Of a stretch of 64,000 bases of DNA, positions 1 through 9,209 are shown in pieces. Origin of the DNA: Pseudomonas sp. GL-B-19 (GTDB taxonomy: Bacteria > Pseudomonadota > Gammaproteobacteria > Pseudomonadales > Pseudomonadaceae); NCBI RefSeq assembly GCF_019956415.1, contig NZ_JAHBDK010000016.1, positions 62,001 through 126,000 on the forward strand. The letters run 5' to 3'. The notes beneath the pieces were generated by a model, which made no database searches, had not been told where the DNA came from, and worked only from the letters and a program-made list of their open reading frames with translations. How positions within the stretch are numbered: position 1 is the stretch's first letter; each line of letters begins with the position of its first letter. The position numbers and the translations under genes were made by a program.

Positions 1-1
1 G

Positions 2-589
2 GTGCCGTCGCTGGCCACCGCTATTGGCAGCTCAGGTGACCGTCCGGCGGCGCTGGGCGAGTTGATCGGCACCATTCTCAACGATGGCGTGCGCATGCCG
101 ACACTGCGCATCGACACCCTGCATTTCGCGGCGAACACACCGTACGAAACCAAATTGATCAATGATCCGGACGTAGGCAAGCGGGTCATGCCGTCTGAAG
201 TCGCCACGGCCATGCGCGAAGCCTTGTCACAAGTGGTGGATGCCGGTACGGCGAGACGTGTGTCCGGCAGTTTCACCCTGCCCGACGGTAAACCGCTGGC
301 CATGGGCGGCAAGACCGGCACCGGTGACAACCGCATTGCAGCCATTGGTTCCGGCGGGCGGGTCATCAGCTCCAAATCCCTCAATCGCACGGCGACCTTC
401 GTGTTTTACATCGGCGATCACCATTTCGGCACCCTCACCGCCTTCGTACCGGGTCGCTCGGCCGAATCGTTCACGTTCACTTCCGCGCTGCCGGTGCAAG
501 TGCTCAAGGGCATGGCGCCGATTCTGACGCCGTACCTGCAACCCACCGGCAACACCGGTTGCCTGCCGATTGAAGTGGTGCGGCGTTAG
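2..589 (+). CDS. Penicillin-binding transglycosylase/transpeptidase, C-terminal fragment
   Basis: The frame is open from the window edge, so this is the last 195 codons of a larger gene. The fragment belongs to a serine transpeptidase domain: it has the KTGT box (Lys at fragment residue 104, in GGKTGTGDN) that follows the active-site Ser and SxN motifs of penicillin-binding proteins, then the expected beta-strand region (TATFVFYIGDHHFGTLTAF). Such proteins polymerise and cross-link peptidoglycan on the periplasmic face of the inner membrane. The glycosyltransferase part would lie upstream of the window and cannot be seen, so calling it a class A bifunctional enzyme is inference. About 165 bp without a gene separate it from the next ORF. 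Confidence 0.8.
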   Translation: MPSLATAIGSSGDRPAALGELIGTILNDGVRMPTLRIDTLHFAANTPYETKLINDPDVGKRVMPSEVATAMREALSQVVDAGTARRVSGSFTLPDGKPLAMGGKTGTGDNRIAAIGSGGRVISSKSLNRTATFVFYIGDHHFGTLTAFVPGRSAESFTFTSALPVQVLKGMAPILTPYLQPTGNTGCLPIEVVRR

Positions 590-755
590 CAGAATCGGTC
601 GTGTGCGCAGGTGGTACATAATTATTTTCGACATTGATAATTTCAATGTTTTTTCAAGGACGAACTCTGACTTAACAGCAGTTATTCAAACTTTAACTTT
701 GAGCGATGAAAGGTAGGCTGGAAGCTCCTATTAACGCTCAAGGTTTATTAGAACA

Positions 756-3700
756 ATGTCTGACCTACAAGGACGTATAACCGCAGATCAAGAGCTGGAC
801 ACACTTGGCGACAGTGGCCGTCACTACGCGCTTATCAAGAGCCGCATCCCTCTCGTGTTCAAAAGCTCATCACTAAAAAGAGCCAGGGAACTAAGTTCCG
901 CGCGAATCAGCCCCGCGACTTGGATAACAACCGCCTCACAGCACGATCACAGCCAGTTACAAGATGCCAATCTGAAACTGTGGACCGAACACAACAGCAT
1001 CGACCGGCTGTTCGATAAGTTGCAGAATGTTTATGAATTTGCCGAACCCTTATTGAGTGCCGCACTCAAGCAACACTATGGCGTCGAGGACGACGTCAAA
1101 ACAACATTCCTGCATCTTTACTTACCCAAGCAACAACCGTGGTACGCCATAGACATTTCAAAAGGTGTTGTCACCCGAACTGTTTCTCTGCTGGACGCGG
1201 CGCTGCACAACTTCGCCCGCTCCGAAACCTGTGAGGCCGATTCGGATTTCATCAGCCAACCCGATGAACGTGGGCTGTTCGACATCAAACCAATCAAACA
1301 CAAGATGTCCATCGCTCAGTTCCAGACGCTGTGTCGCGAACTGGATATTGGCGCCCGATACACCCAATACCTGCAAAGCATGTTGTTGCCCGAAGATGTC
1401 GTTGCCAAAACGCTCTTGAAGAAAAAAGTCGTCAGAAGTCAGAAAGCAGCATTCAAAGCGGCGGCGCAACTGGCGGTGGTGACCGGCGATATCGGGCCCT
1501 ACACCCGTGACGTGGTGGTGGCGATGCTTGAGGGTGAACGCAATATCAAACTCAAAGGCAAGCACCTGCGGTTTCACCAACTGTCGATGCTGGACACGAC
1601 GTTGACCGGCATCGTCCTCATCGCCCCGGATCTGGACCGGACATGGCAGACCGAGCACGTGATTGCTTATGTACCGCAAGACCCCGAACATCCGCTGAAG
1701 TCGTACCCGTCGCTCCCCGACTTCTTAAACGAACTGACTCGCCAGTTGCGGGAAAACAAACTGATCAAATCCAGCGGCATGACCTACCGCCAATACTTCA
1801 GTCAATTCGTCCCTCATCAGCAACGCGGGCTGTTTTTCGCCGAACTCCAGCAGAACCTGACCGAGGTGCGCTGGCACAAAAAAGAGCCACTGGATCAGCG
1901 ACCGCCATGGCGCGAGGAACCGGTGTCTCACCCCCGCCTGCATTTTCGTACCGAGCTGATCAACGACGGTCTGTGGACGCATCTCTATCAGCAGAAACTG
2001 AACAAGATTCTCAACGACGCCAGACACATCGCCGTGTCCACCGCCGATGCCGACAGCAATGCCCGCTGGGCCTGGTGGGACAACTTCAAGAAGATTGTCT
2101 CGGACATCTTCAACGTCGCGCTGATTGTCATCACGCCGTTCGTCCCCTTCGTGGGTGAGTTGATGATGGTCTATACCGCCTACCAGATCACCAGTGAGGT
2201 GGTCGAATCCATCGTCGACATGGCCGAAGGGTTATGGACCGAAGCCGCCGAGCACATCGTCGGTGTGGTGACGAATATCCTGCAACTGGCGGCTATTGCG
2301 GTAGGTGCAGAGCTGGGCAAATTCGCGCGCCTGAGGCTTTCGCCCTTGATCGAAGGCATGAAACCGGTGAGGTTACCCAACGGTGAGTCCCGACTGTGGC
2401 ATCCCGACCTCAAACCCTACGAGCAGCCAGACCTCACGTTGCCGGACGGTTCGCGACCTGATGAACAGGGCCTGCATTCGCACAAGGGGCAACGCGTGTT
2501 GCCACTGGAGGGCAAACATTACGCCGTGCAACACCAGGTCAAGCAGGGTCGCTACCGCATCAAGCATCCTCGCCGAGCCAATGCCTATTTACCCGAATTA
2601 AAGACCAATGGCCGGGGTGCCTGGACCCATGAAGGCGAAACCCCGCAGGACTGGGAAGGCCCGACATTGATGCGCCGCCTGGGTCATGACGTGGACGCTT
2701 TCAGCGATGCAGAGCTTGAGCGGGTGCGCATCGCCAGCGGCACCGACGACGATGCGCTGCGCCGGATGTACATCGACAACGCGCCACCGCCGTCGCTACT
2801 TGCGGACAGTCTGCAGCGTTTGAAGATTGACCGGCAGATCGACACAGCGATCGGGCAAATCCGTGCCGGGCAGGCCCTCGACCCGGCCTCTTACTGGTTC
2901 GAAACACTGGTGAGCTATCTGGACGGCTGGCCCGCAGAGAAAGCGCTGAAGGTTTACCAAAACACCGACCTGACCGGGCCCTTTCACCAGTATGGCAACG
3001 AGCAGGCCAGCGACGAACAGACCCTCGCCACCACTCTCGCCCATGTCATGAGCGGCCAATTACCGCAAAGCATCGTCGACTTTTTGAACGAGGCCGAGCT
3101 TGAAGCGTTGCTCGGTCCGCAGGTCGCCAAGGGTGATCGCGTGCAAGCACTGCGCAATCGGCTGGCTGATGAAGCCGGCGAGCTCAGGACAGACATCTTC
3201 AAACAGCTTTACCAGGCCGGGCAAACCTCGGACGCCCCGCGTATCCGTGTTCTGCGCCAAACCGTACCGGAGCTGCCGGCCCGAACGGCGGAAACACTGC
3301 TGGGCGAGGCCCGTGGCGGTGAACTGGAACGCCTGTCAAAAGAACAGCGCCCGCCGCTGCGCTTGAAAACCCTGGCTCGCGAAGCCGCCTTCGAAGCACG
3401 CCTCAGCCACGCCTATGAGGGCTTTTATGCTGACGCACAGTGGGGGGCGGATACCGAAAGGCTGGTGCTCAATACCTTGCGGCTGCACAGCGACACCTTC
3501 GCCGAGCGGCGCATTGAAGTGCGCGAAGGCAGCTTCGACGGCCCCTTGCGATGCAGCGTCGGCGCCGAGGATGCGACGACCGTTCGGCAGCTGATCCGCG
3601 ATGAATCCGGCCAATACGAAGTGCGTGACGACGCCAATAATGAACTGCATGAAGCCGGCGACTTTATGGAATCGGTACTCCACGCCGTGCCCGCGAACAG

Positions 3701-5834
3701 GCGTCAGGCACTGGGTTACCGGCCCGGACAAGGCCGTTTCTTCAAGCAATGGATCATGGCCAAGACCGAAAAGCCCAGCGTGCGTCGGGTGCTGCTCGCC
3801 GAGCCGCCGAACATGCCCGTCCTGCCCCCCGAAACGGTCACCCTGCTGCGTGGTCCGCTGTTTTCAAAGCCCGCCGCGACACTGGAAGACCGGGTACGCA
3901 ATCTTTACCCCAACCTGAATGATCGAGAAGTGGCCACCTTCGCTCGATCCTTGAACGCCGAAAACGAGCCGCTCAAGGTCATGAAGGCGCTGGAGGACGA
4001 GCTTGCAACGCTGCGACAGACCCTGCAAAACTGGGAGCCGGCGGTCTTTGACGGCACGGGTGACAGTGAAGTTGACCGCCTGTGGTTGAGCTTCAAGTAC
4101 AACGGTGGGAGCTTCATTGCCGAACGCCTGTTGCAGTGTTTTGAACGAAAATCGATGGTCTTTGGTGAGCGTAGCGCCAGCTTCGACGGTGGATACACGC
4201 TGGATCTGTCATCGGAATTCAATCTCATCAACCTCGATCTGTGGTGGGATCAGTTGCCGGATATCCAGCACTATCTGGATCAGATCACCACGCTGAATCT
4301 GGACCGGGCAACCTTTTACCCCAGAGAAGGCTGTCTGCTGGAAGACTTCCCCAAGCTTGAGCAGCTCAGTGCCAGAGGCTGCCGGCTGGCGCACTTGCCG
4401 GACGGCATCGACAAGATGCACTTTCTGCGCACCCTGCGCCTGACCGACAACTACATCACCCTGACACCCGAAGCCGTCGAGAGCCTGAGAAACCTGACCC
4501 GCATGGAAACACTCAGGCTCGATGAAAACCCGGAACTGGGCCTGCTGCCCAATGTCGAGCGTATGCCCAAACTGATGATCCTCAGTTTGAGCAACACCGG
4601 GGTGACGCGCTGGCCGGAGGGTCTGTTCAAGAAACGCCGCCCCCGGGGGTTTTTCCTCGACCTGATGGAAAACCCGCTCACTGAACTGCCGGCTGTGGTT
4701 GCGGGCTCTGAAGATGCACGCATCGTCGCCCGCACGCGTTTGTTCGCCGAGCGGCTCTCCGATGCAAACCGCATGGCTTATGAGCAATACCGAAAGTCGG
4801 TGGGACTGAGCCGCGAGCATCTCTATCGCCGTGCTGCCGACAATGCGATCGATGCCTGGCCGATGTCGGATGATTCCCGTTGGTGGAGTTCAGTCGTCGC
4901 CGGGTTGGGTACGTTCAGGAAAGAAGCCTGGCACGACTTGATGGGAGAACCAGGCGCCAAAAACTTCTTCGCATTGATCGAGAAACTCAAGCAGTCGGCC
5001 GACTATCGCGCGGGGGGAGCGCTGCGCGAGCACCTCAGCGGACGCGTCTGGCGCATGATCGAGGCCATGGATCTGGACACCGGATTGCGCACCGAACTGT
5101 TCGAGATGACCTCCGCACCCACCACCTGCGCCGATGCCGGTGCCCAGTTGTTCAACAACATGGGCATCAAGGTACTGACCACCGAAGCCTATGCCCTCTC
5201 GACATCGGCTGCGACTCTGGAAAGCAGGCTGGTGACCCTGGCAAAAGGTGCCGCGCGTCTGGCGCGGGTGGATGACATCGCCGGTGCCGATGTCCGCAGT
5301 CGAGCGGGCAATCCCGATGAAGTCGAGGTGTACCTGGCCTACGAAACCGGCCTGGCTCACCGCCTGGGCCTGCCATGGCAATCCAATACCATGCTCTATG
5401 AACCCGTGGCGGGCGTGAGCGCCAAACACCTCGATACGGCGTTTGACACCGTGATTTCCATGGAGGCTGGCGATGGGCTGGTCAATGAAATGCTCGAACA
5501 GCCCTTCTGGGAAAAGTACCTGCGTGAAACCTACCCCGACGCCTACCGCCGTAACGCCCGGATCTACCAGGAAAAACCCGAGCTGCTGGATCAGTTGCGC
5601 GATGCACAACGCGCCTGGGCACTCTCTGCCCGATGGTCTGAAATGCGGCGCGCTCCGTTGCGGCGGCAGTTGCAGGACCTCGCCGATCAACTGCCAGTGC
5701 CCCACAGCGTGGTGTTTACCGGCGCCGAGATGAGCGATGCCGTGTATGAGCGGTTGCTCAACGAAATCGGCTATGACGAAAAGGCGTTAAGCCGACGCTT
5801 GACCCGTGAAGCGCTGCAGAAGGCAGGGCAGTAA
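756..5834 (+). CDS. Giant NEL-type E3 ubiquitin ligase / LRR toxin-like protein
   Basis: This 1692-residue protein has three visible parts. Residues 1 to about 1100 resemble the dermonecrotic-toxin-like N-termini (DUF6543 type) of large Pseudomonas proteins and contain a strongly hydrophobic stretch at about 447-520 that could insert into a membrane. Residues about 1156-1310 are leucine-rich repeats (LxxLxLxxN and LPxx patterns). Residues about 1340-1692 look like a NEL (novel E3 ligase) domain with the catalytic Cys at 1458 in a CAD (CxD) motif. NEL enzymes of the IpaH/SspH type ubiquitinate eukaryotic host proteins after secretion. No signal peptide or adjacent secretion genes are seen, so the delivery route is unknown. 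The start is the first ATG; its ribosome site is weak (AAGG about 13 bases upstream). Confidence 0.85.
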   Translation: MSDLQGRITADQELDTLGDSGRHYALIKSRIPLVFKSSSLKRARELSSARISPATWITTASQHDHSQLQDANLKLWTEHNSIDRLFDKLQNVYEFAEPLLSAALKQHYGVEDDVKTTFLHLYLPKQQPWYAIDISKGVVTRTVSLLDAALHNFARSETCEADSDFISQPDERGLFDIKPIKHKMSIAQFQTLCRELDIGARYTQYLQSMLLPEDVVAKTLLKKKVVRSQKAAFKAAAQLAVVTGDIGPYTRDVVVAMLEGERNIKLKGKHLRFHQLSMLDTTLTGIVLIAPDLDRTWQTEHVIAYVPQDPEHPLKSYPSLPDFLNELTRQLRENKLIKSSGMTYRQYFSQFVPHQQRGLFFAELQQNLTEVRWHKKEPLDQRPPWREEPVSHPRLHFRTELINDGLWTHLYQQKLNKILNDARHIAVSTADADSNARWAWWDNFKKIVSDIFNVALIVITPFVPFVGELMMVYTAYQITSEVVESIVDMAEGLWTEAAEHIVGVVTNILQLAAIAVGAELGKFARLRLSPLIEGMKPVRLPNGESRLWHPDLKPYEQPDLTLPDGSRPDEQGLHSHKGQRVLPLEGKHYAVQHQVKQGRYRIKHPRRANAYLPELKTNGRGAWTHEGETPQDWEGPTLMRRLGHDVDAFSDAELERVRIASGTDDDALRRMYIDNAPPPSLLADSLQRLKIDRQIDTAIGQIRAGQALDPASYWFETLVSYLDGWPAEKALKVYQNTDLTGPFHQYGNEQASDEQTLATTLAHVMSGQLPQSIVDFLNEAELEALLGPQVAKGDRVQALRNRLADEAGELRTDIFKQLYQAGQTSDAPRIRVLRQTVPELPARTAETLLGEARGGELERLSKEQRPPLRLKTLAREAAFEARLSHAYEGFYADAQWGADTERLVLNTLRLHSDTFAERRIEVREGSFDGPLRCSVGAEDATTVRQLIRDESGQYEVRDDANNELHEAGDFMESVLHAVPANRRQALGYRPGQGRFFKQWIMAKTEKPSVRRVLLAEPPNMPVLPPETVTLLRGPLFSKPAATLEDRVRNLYPNLNDREVATFARSLNAENEPLKVMKALEDELATLRQTLQNWEPAVFDGTGDSEVDRLWLSFKYNGGSFIAERLLQCFERKSMVFGERSASFDGGYTLDLSSEFNLINLDLWWDQLPDIQHYLDQITTLNLDRATFYPREGCLLEDFPKLEQLSARGCRLAHLPDGIDKMHFLRTLRLTDNYITLTPEAVESLRNLTRMETLRLDENPELGLLPNVERMPKLMILSLSNTGVTRWPEGLFKKRRPRGFFLDLMENPLTELPAVVAGSEDARIVARTRLFAERLSDANRMAYEQYRKSVGLSREHLYRRAADNAIDAWPMSDDSRWWSSVVAGLGTFRKEAWHDLMGEPGAKNFFALIEKLKQSADYRAGGALREHLSGRVWRMIEAMDLDTGLRTELFEMTSAPTTCADAGAQLFNNMGIKVLTTEAYALSTSAATLESRLVTLAKGAARLARVDDIAGADVRSRAGNPDEVEVYLAYETGLAHRLGLPWQSNTMLYEPVAGVSAKHLDTAFDTVISMEAGDGLVNEMLEQPFWEKYLRETYPDAYRRNARIYQEKPELLDQLRDAQRAWALSARWSEMRRAPLRRQLQDLADQLPVPHSVVFTGAEMSDAVYERLLNEIGYDEKALSRRLTREALQKAGQ

Positions 5835-5863
5835 AGACGCCCCCTGAAAGCCCAGCGGGGGTA

Positions 5864-6067
5864 ATGCCAGTCAGTTAAGCCGTAACGCGATTTGTAGCAG
5901 CTGGCGAAGCCTGCGTCCGGCTGCGCAGCAGTCGTAAAACCTGAGTGCGAAGTCTTCCTGAAACACCGCACCGCCTAATTTTACGACTGCTGCGCAGCCG
6001 AACGCAGGCTTCGCCAGCTGCTACCAAGAGCTTGTTTTGCCTGAGATTTACTTAACTGACTGGCATT
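5864..6067. mobile_element. Nested inverted-repeat element, MITE-like
   Basis: An outer perfect 17-bp inverted repeat (5864-5880 and 6051-6067, beginning AATGCCAGTCAGTTAAG) encloses an inner pair of 46-nt arms (5894-5939 and 5979-6024) that differ at one position. The spacer is 39 bp. There is no coding capacity. The outer arms look like terminal inverted repeats of a non-autonomous transposon; the inner arms resemble a Pseudomonas dispersed repeat (GCAGCTGGCGAAGCCTGCG). No clear target-site duplication flanks it. As RNA it would form a very long hairpin between two convergent genes and could act as a bidirectional terminator. Confidence 0.6.
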
Positions 6068-6103
6068 TGTCCTGAGGACAATCTTCTGCACACCACCCTG
6101 CTT

Positions 6104-7363
6104 TCAACCTACCTCCGAATCCCAGATGACCGTGACAGTGCCCGAGTAACTTCGGGCAACACCCGGTTTGAGCATCTCCTCGACCTGGTCCCGGGCCACT
6201 TCAAAATGCAGCGTCCCGGGTTTCTGATCCAGGTAAAAGCCAGGCTGGAACCAGTTCGTGCCACTGCCATCGAGCAGCAGCGGGCGGTGATTGACCGGCT
6301 GATTCGCGGCATCGGTCAAACCACTGGGCAAGGTGACACTGACGTTGAGCGGCACCGAATGCCCCGCCGTCGGTTCCCGCACCGCGCAGGTATTGCCACT
6401 GACGTACTGGCACTCAAGGTTCATCTTGAATCGGCTCGATGCTGAAATGTTGAACGTCTGATCACGGAACAACCGCGTCGGTTTGCGCCCTTGAGTCAAC
6501 CAGGCCTGCCAGCCGCCTTGCGGCACCAGCTCAATGCGTGTACCACCGGGAGGAATCTCCACCTTGAGCGTATGTTGAACATCCAGCGAGAAATTGAGGG
6601 TCAACTGGTTGTCGTTCGGAATCATGACATCGCCCATGTCGAAATCCTGGCGAGGGCCGACCGAGTACGGGATGGAGCCTGTGTATTTGCCCGCCTTCAT
6701 GTTCAGGGGGTCAGGTGTACGCAGCTCATAAGCGAAAACGAAGTACAGATAACGGAAGGACATCGGAATGTCGAAAAGCGCCTTCTTGCTGCACACACCC
6801 GCTCCAACCGGGACTCGCCAAAAACTGTTGTATCCCACTGGGCCAACAGTGGCCCAACCGACACTCTCACAAGGTGGCGGAGCATAGATCCAGCGTCCTC
6901 CTTCCCACAGTTGATCCCACCCGCCTCCTCCCGTCAGTTCAGTGATGGAACGAGGGATGGACGCTTCGTGCCCGATCCCTCCAATCCGAACGGACAGCAC
7001 TTTGGTATCACCCGATTCATGGGTCACCAGCACGTCTCGCCACTCCGAGGGCACCCGGGCCATGCCGCCCTGACGAGGGTCGGTGTGATTGGCCAGGATC
7101 GGCGCATTGGCCGTGAACAAAATGGGCGCGCCCAGGCTGAACAGACCAAAGGGCTCGCAGGCTTGCGGAACCTGTCGGCAGAAACCTTCGGACGGCGTCT
7201 GATTGATGAATTTATTGCGCTGCGGGTTGGATGAGTCGGGCTTGAAGGTGGCTTCGATATCCACGGTCAAGGCTTGCGCCGACAGTGCAAACACCGCGCA
7301 CAGCAGGCCAGCCACTACACGGCCAGTCAATTTTTCAGATGATTGCGTACGCAGACTGCTCAT
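6104..7363 (-). CDS. CS1/alpha-type fimbrial tip adhesin-like protein 1
   Basis: A 419-residue exported protein with a signal peptide (hydrophobic VVAGLLCAVFALSAQA) and a mature part rich in predicted beta strands. It is the last gene of the minus-strand fimbrial operon, 66 bp after its paralogue. The C-terminal 160 or so residues are nearly identical to that neighbour (VQHTLKVEIPPGG, GGWQAWLTQGRKPTRLFRDQ, final strand GTVTVIWDSEV), while the N-terminal half has diverged. In CS1-like systems a large minor subunit caps the pilus tip and binds receptors; the tip role here is inferred from size, position and the pilin-like C-terminus. The ribosome site GAAGGA precedes the ATG. Confidence 0.7.
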   Translation of the reverse strand: MSSLRTQSSEKLTGRVVAGLLCAVFALSAQALTVDIEATFKPDSSNPQRNKFINQTPSEGFCRQVPQACEPFGLFSLGAPILFTANAPILANHTDPRQGGMARVPSEWRDVLVTHESGDTKVLSVRIGGIGHEASIPRSITELTGGGGWDQLWEGGRWIYAPPPCESVGWATVGPVGYNSFWRVPVGAGVCSKKALFDIPMSFRYLYFVFAYELRTPDPLNMKAGKYTGSIPYSVGPRQDFDMGDVMIPNDNQLTLNFSLDVQHTLKVEIPPGGTRIELVPQGGWQAWLTQGRKPTRLFRDQTFNISASSRFKMNLECQYVSGNTCAVREPTAGHSVPLNVSVTLPSGLTDAANQPVNHRPLLLDGSGTNWFQPGFYLDQKPGTLHFEVARDQVEEMLKPGVARSYSGTVTVIWDSEVG

Positions 7364-7429
7364 TGTCTTTCCTTCAAGATCATAGTGATGCCCGGCCCGT
7401 TGGAACCGTGGGCAGCGTTTGACGGAGCG

Positions 7430-8680
7430 CTAGACATCCGAATCCCAGATCACTGTCACGTTGCCCGCGTATTGGCGAGCGACGCCTGGACGAATCATTT
7501 CGCCGACTTCAGCGGCGGGAATTTCAAAGTGCAGCGTTCCCGGTTTGCGATCCACATAAATGCCCGGTTGAAACAGCTCCGAGCCACTGCCGTCACGCCG
7601 CAGCGGGCGACGACTGACCGCTTGCCCATTGGCATCGCTCAAGCCATGGGGAAGGCTGACGCTGACATTCAGGGGAACGGCGTGACCGCTGACAGGTTCC
7701 TGCAAGGAACAGTTGTTGCCATCCTGCGTGTATTGGCATTCGAGCTGCATTTTGAAACGTGAACTGGCGGAAAGATTGAACGTCTGGTCACGGAACAGGC
7801 GTGTCGGTTTGCGCCCTTGCGTCAACCACGACTGCCAGCCGCCTTGGGGCACCAGCTCCACGCGGTTGCCTCCCGGTGGAATATCAACTTTGAGGGTGTG
7901 CTGAACATCCAGGGCGAAGTTCAAGGTCAGGGTCGAGCTGGTGGGCAGCATAATGTCGCCCATGTCGAAATCCATGTTGGGACCGAGGTAATAGACCAGG
8001 TCTCCACGGTACTTGCCCGAGGACATGCCTAACGGGTTGGGGGTTACCAGTTCGTAAGCAAAATCCAGATACTCATAACGAAGCCACGGAACATTGAACT
8101 TCGCCTGTTTCTCACACGCCCCCTGAGTCGGCGTTTTCCAGAAAAAAGCATACGTGCGCGTCGTGTAGTACCCCACGCCGCTGTACACACAGGGAGCAGG
8201 CGCATTGACCCAATCCTTGCCCCATAGCAAATAGTGAGCGCGTAGATAGTCAACGCCACCGCCCACCAGACTGACCACGTCTTCCGTCTGGTATTGGGAG
8301 CCAATACCGGCGATCCGTACCTTCACGGTTTCCGCCTCACCGGTAGTCTCATGGACTACCCTCAAGTCCCGCCACTGCGCGGGCACTTTAATCATCGCGC
8401 CCTTGCGAGGGTCTTCATGATTGGCCGTGATCGGCCCACTGGAATCGAACTGGATCGGCACTCGCAGACTGAACATTTCATGGTCTTTGCATTGCTGAGG
8501 CCAAGAGGCGCAGTAACCACTGGACGGCGTGTCGTTGGTGAATTTATTGCGTTGCGGGTTTGCCGAATCCGGCTTGAACGAGGCCTCAATCGACACCTCC
8601 TCTGCCCAGACCGTTGGCAGCCACATCGAGCACAACACCACCGCACCCGCACAACGTCGTAATGTCCGAAAACGCTTCAT
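7430..8680 (-). CDS. CS1/alpha-type fimbrial tip adhesin-like protein 2
   Basis: A 416-residue paralogue of the following gene, with signal peptide (AGAVVLCSMWLPTVWA) and the same opening motif after cleavage (EASFKPDSANPQRNKF). The conserved C-terminal region ends in GNVTVIWDSDV. Cysteine-containing segments (SGYCASWPQQC, LECQYTQDGNNCS) suggest disulphides in the mature protein. It lies 24 bp after the second pilin gene. Two tandem tip-like proteins are more than the single one of the classical coo/cfa operons, so one pilus may carry either of two tips or a two-part tip. Receptor specificity cannot be read from the sequence. Confidence 0.7.
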   Translation of the reverse strand: MKRFRTLRRCAGAVVLCSMWLPTVWAEEVSIEASFKPDSANPQRNKFTNDTPSSGYCASWPQQCKDHEMFSLRVPIQFDSSGPITANHEDPRKGAMIKVPAQWRDLRVVHETTGEAETVKVRIAGIGSQYQTEDVVSLVGGGVDYLRAHYLLWGKDWVNAPAPCVYSGVGYYTTRTYAFFWKTPTQGACEKQAKFNVPWLRYEYLDFAYELVTPNPLGMSSGKYRGDLVYYLGPNMDFDMGDIMLPTSSTLTLNFALDVQHTLKVDIPPGGNRVELVPQGGWQSWLTQGRKPTRLFRDQTFNLSASSRFKMQLECQYTQDGNNCSLQEPVSGHAVPLNVSVSLPHGLSDANGQAVSRRPLRRDGSGSELFQPGIYVDRKPGTLHFEIPAAEVGEMIRPGVARQYAGNVTVIWDSDV

Positions 8681-8704
8681 CCCTTTAGCCTCGTAGAACC
8701 GGTA

Positions 8705-9205
8705 TCAAGTACCTGGCATGACCGCGTTGAAGATCATGTTGACGTTGCCAAAGTAATTGCCGGGCTTGTAAACCCCGGCGGCCGGCGGCATCGGGACGAT
8801 TTCCAGCAAGACGCGTTTACCGGGGGCGGCGTCGGTCGGGGACACCACTTCGCTGCTCTCAAGCTCACTCAACAACGTGCCGTTGAACAGCACACGCAAG
8901 CCGATGTCATCGGCCGGCGTGCCGTTGGACAGATACGGTCGGCCTTCAAGCCTTGCCTCGATCGAGCCGGCTGCATTCTTGACGTCGAAATACTTGCGCA
9001 AGCCGCCCAGCGTCGATGCGGTCAGGTTCCAGGGCAGTTGCTGCTCGCGATGGATCCAGGTCGGGTCAGAGGGAATCACGTAGAACGCCTGGGTCGGGAT
9101 CGTCACGAACACTTCGAACTGATGCACTTCCCTGGCGGCAAAGGCCGGATGACTCGCATACGAAACAGCAACCACCAATAACCCGAAGATCAGTTTCCTG
9201 GTCAT
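8705..9205 (-). CDS. CS1-type fimbrial subunit, second pilin
   Basis: A 166-residue exported pilin. After the signal peptide (ending ASHPAFA) it follows the CS1 major-subunit pattern also seen in the first gene of the operon: FEVFVTIPTQAFYVIPSDP near the N-terminus, a conserved core with LRKYFDVKNAAGSIEARLEG, and a C-terminal GNVNMIFNAVMPGT strand. It starts 4 bp beyond the chaperone stop with GAAGGG as ribosome site, so it should be translated with the chaperone. It could be a minor or alternative shaft subunit; abundance cannot be judged. Confidence 0.78.
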   Translation of the reverse strand: MTRKLIFGLLVVAVSYASHPAFAAREVHQFEVFVTIPTQAFYVIPSDPTWIHREQQLPWNLTASTLGGLRKYFDVKNAAGSIEARLEGRPYLSNGTPADDIGLRVLFNGTLLSELESSEVVSPTDAAPGKRVLLEIVPMPPAAGVYKPGNYFGNVNMIFNAVMPGT

Positions 9206-9209
9206 GGCT

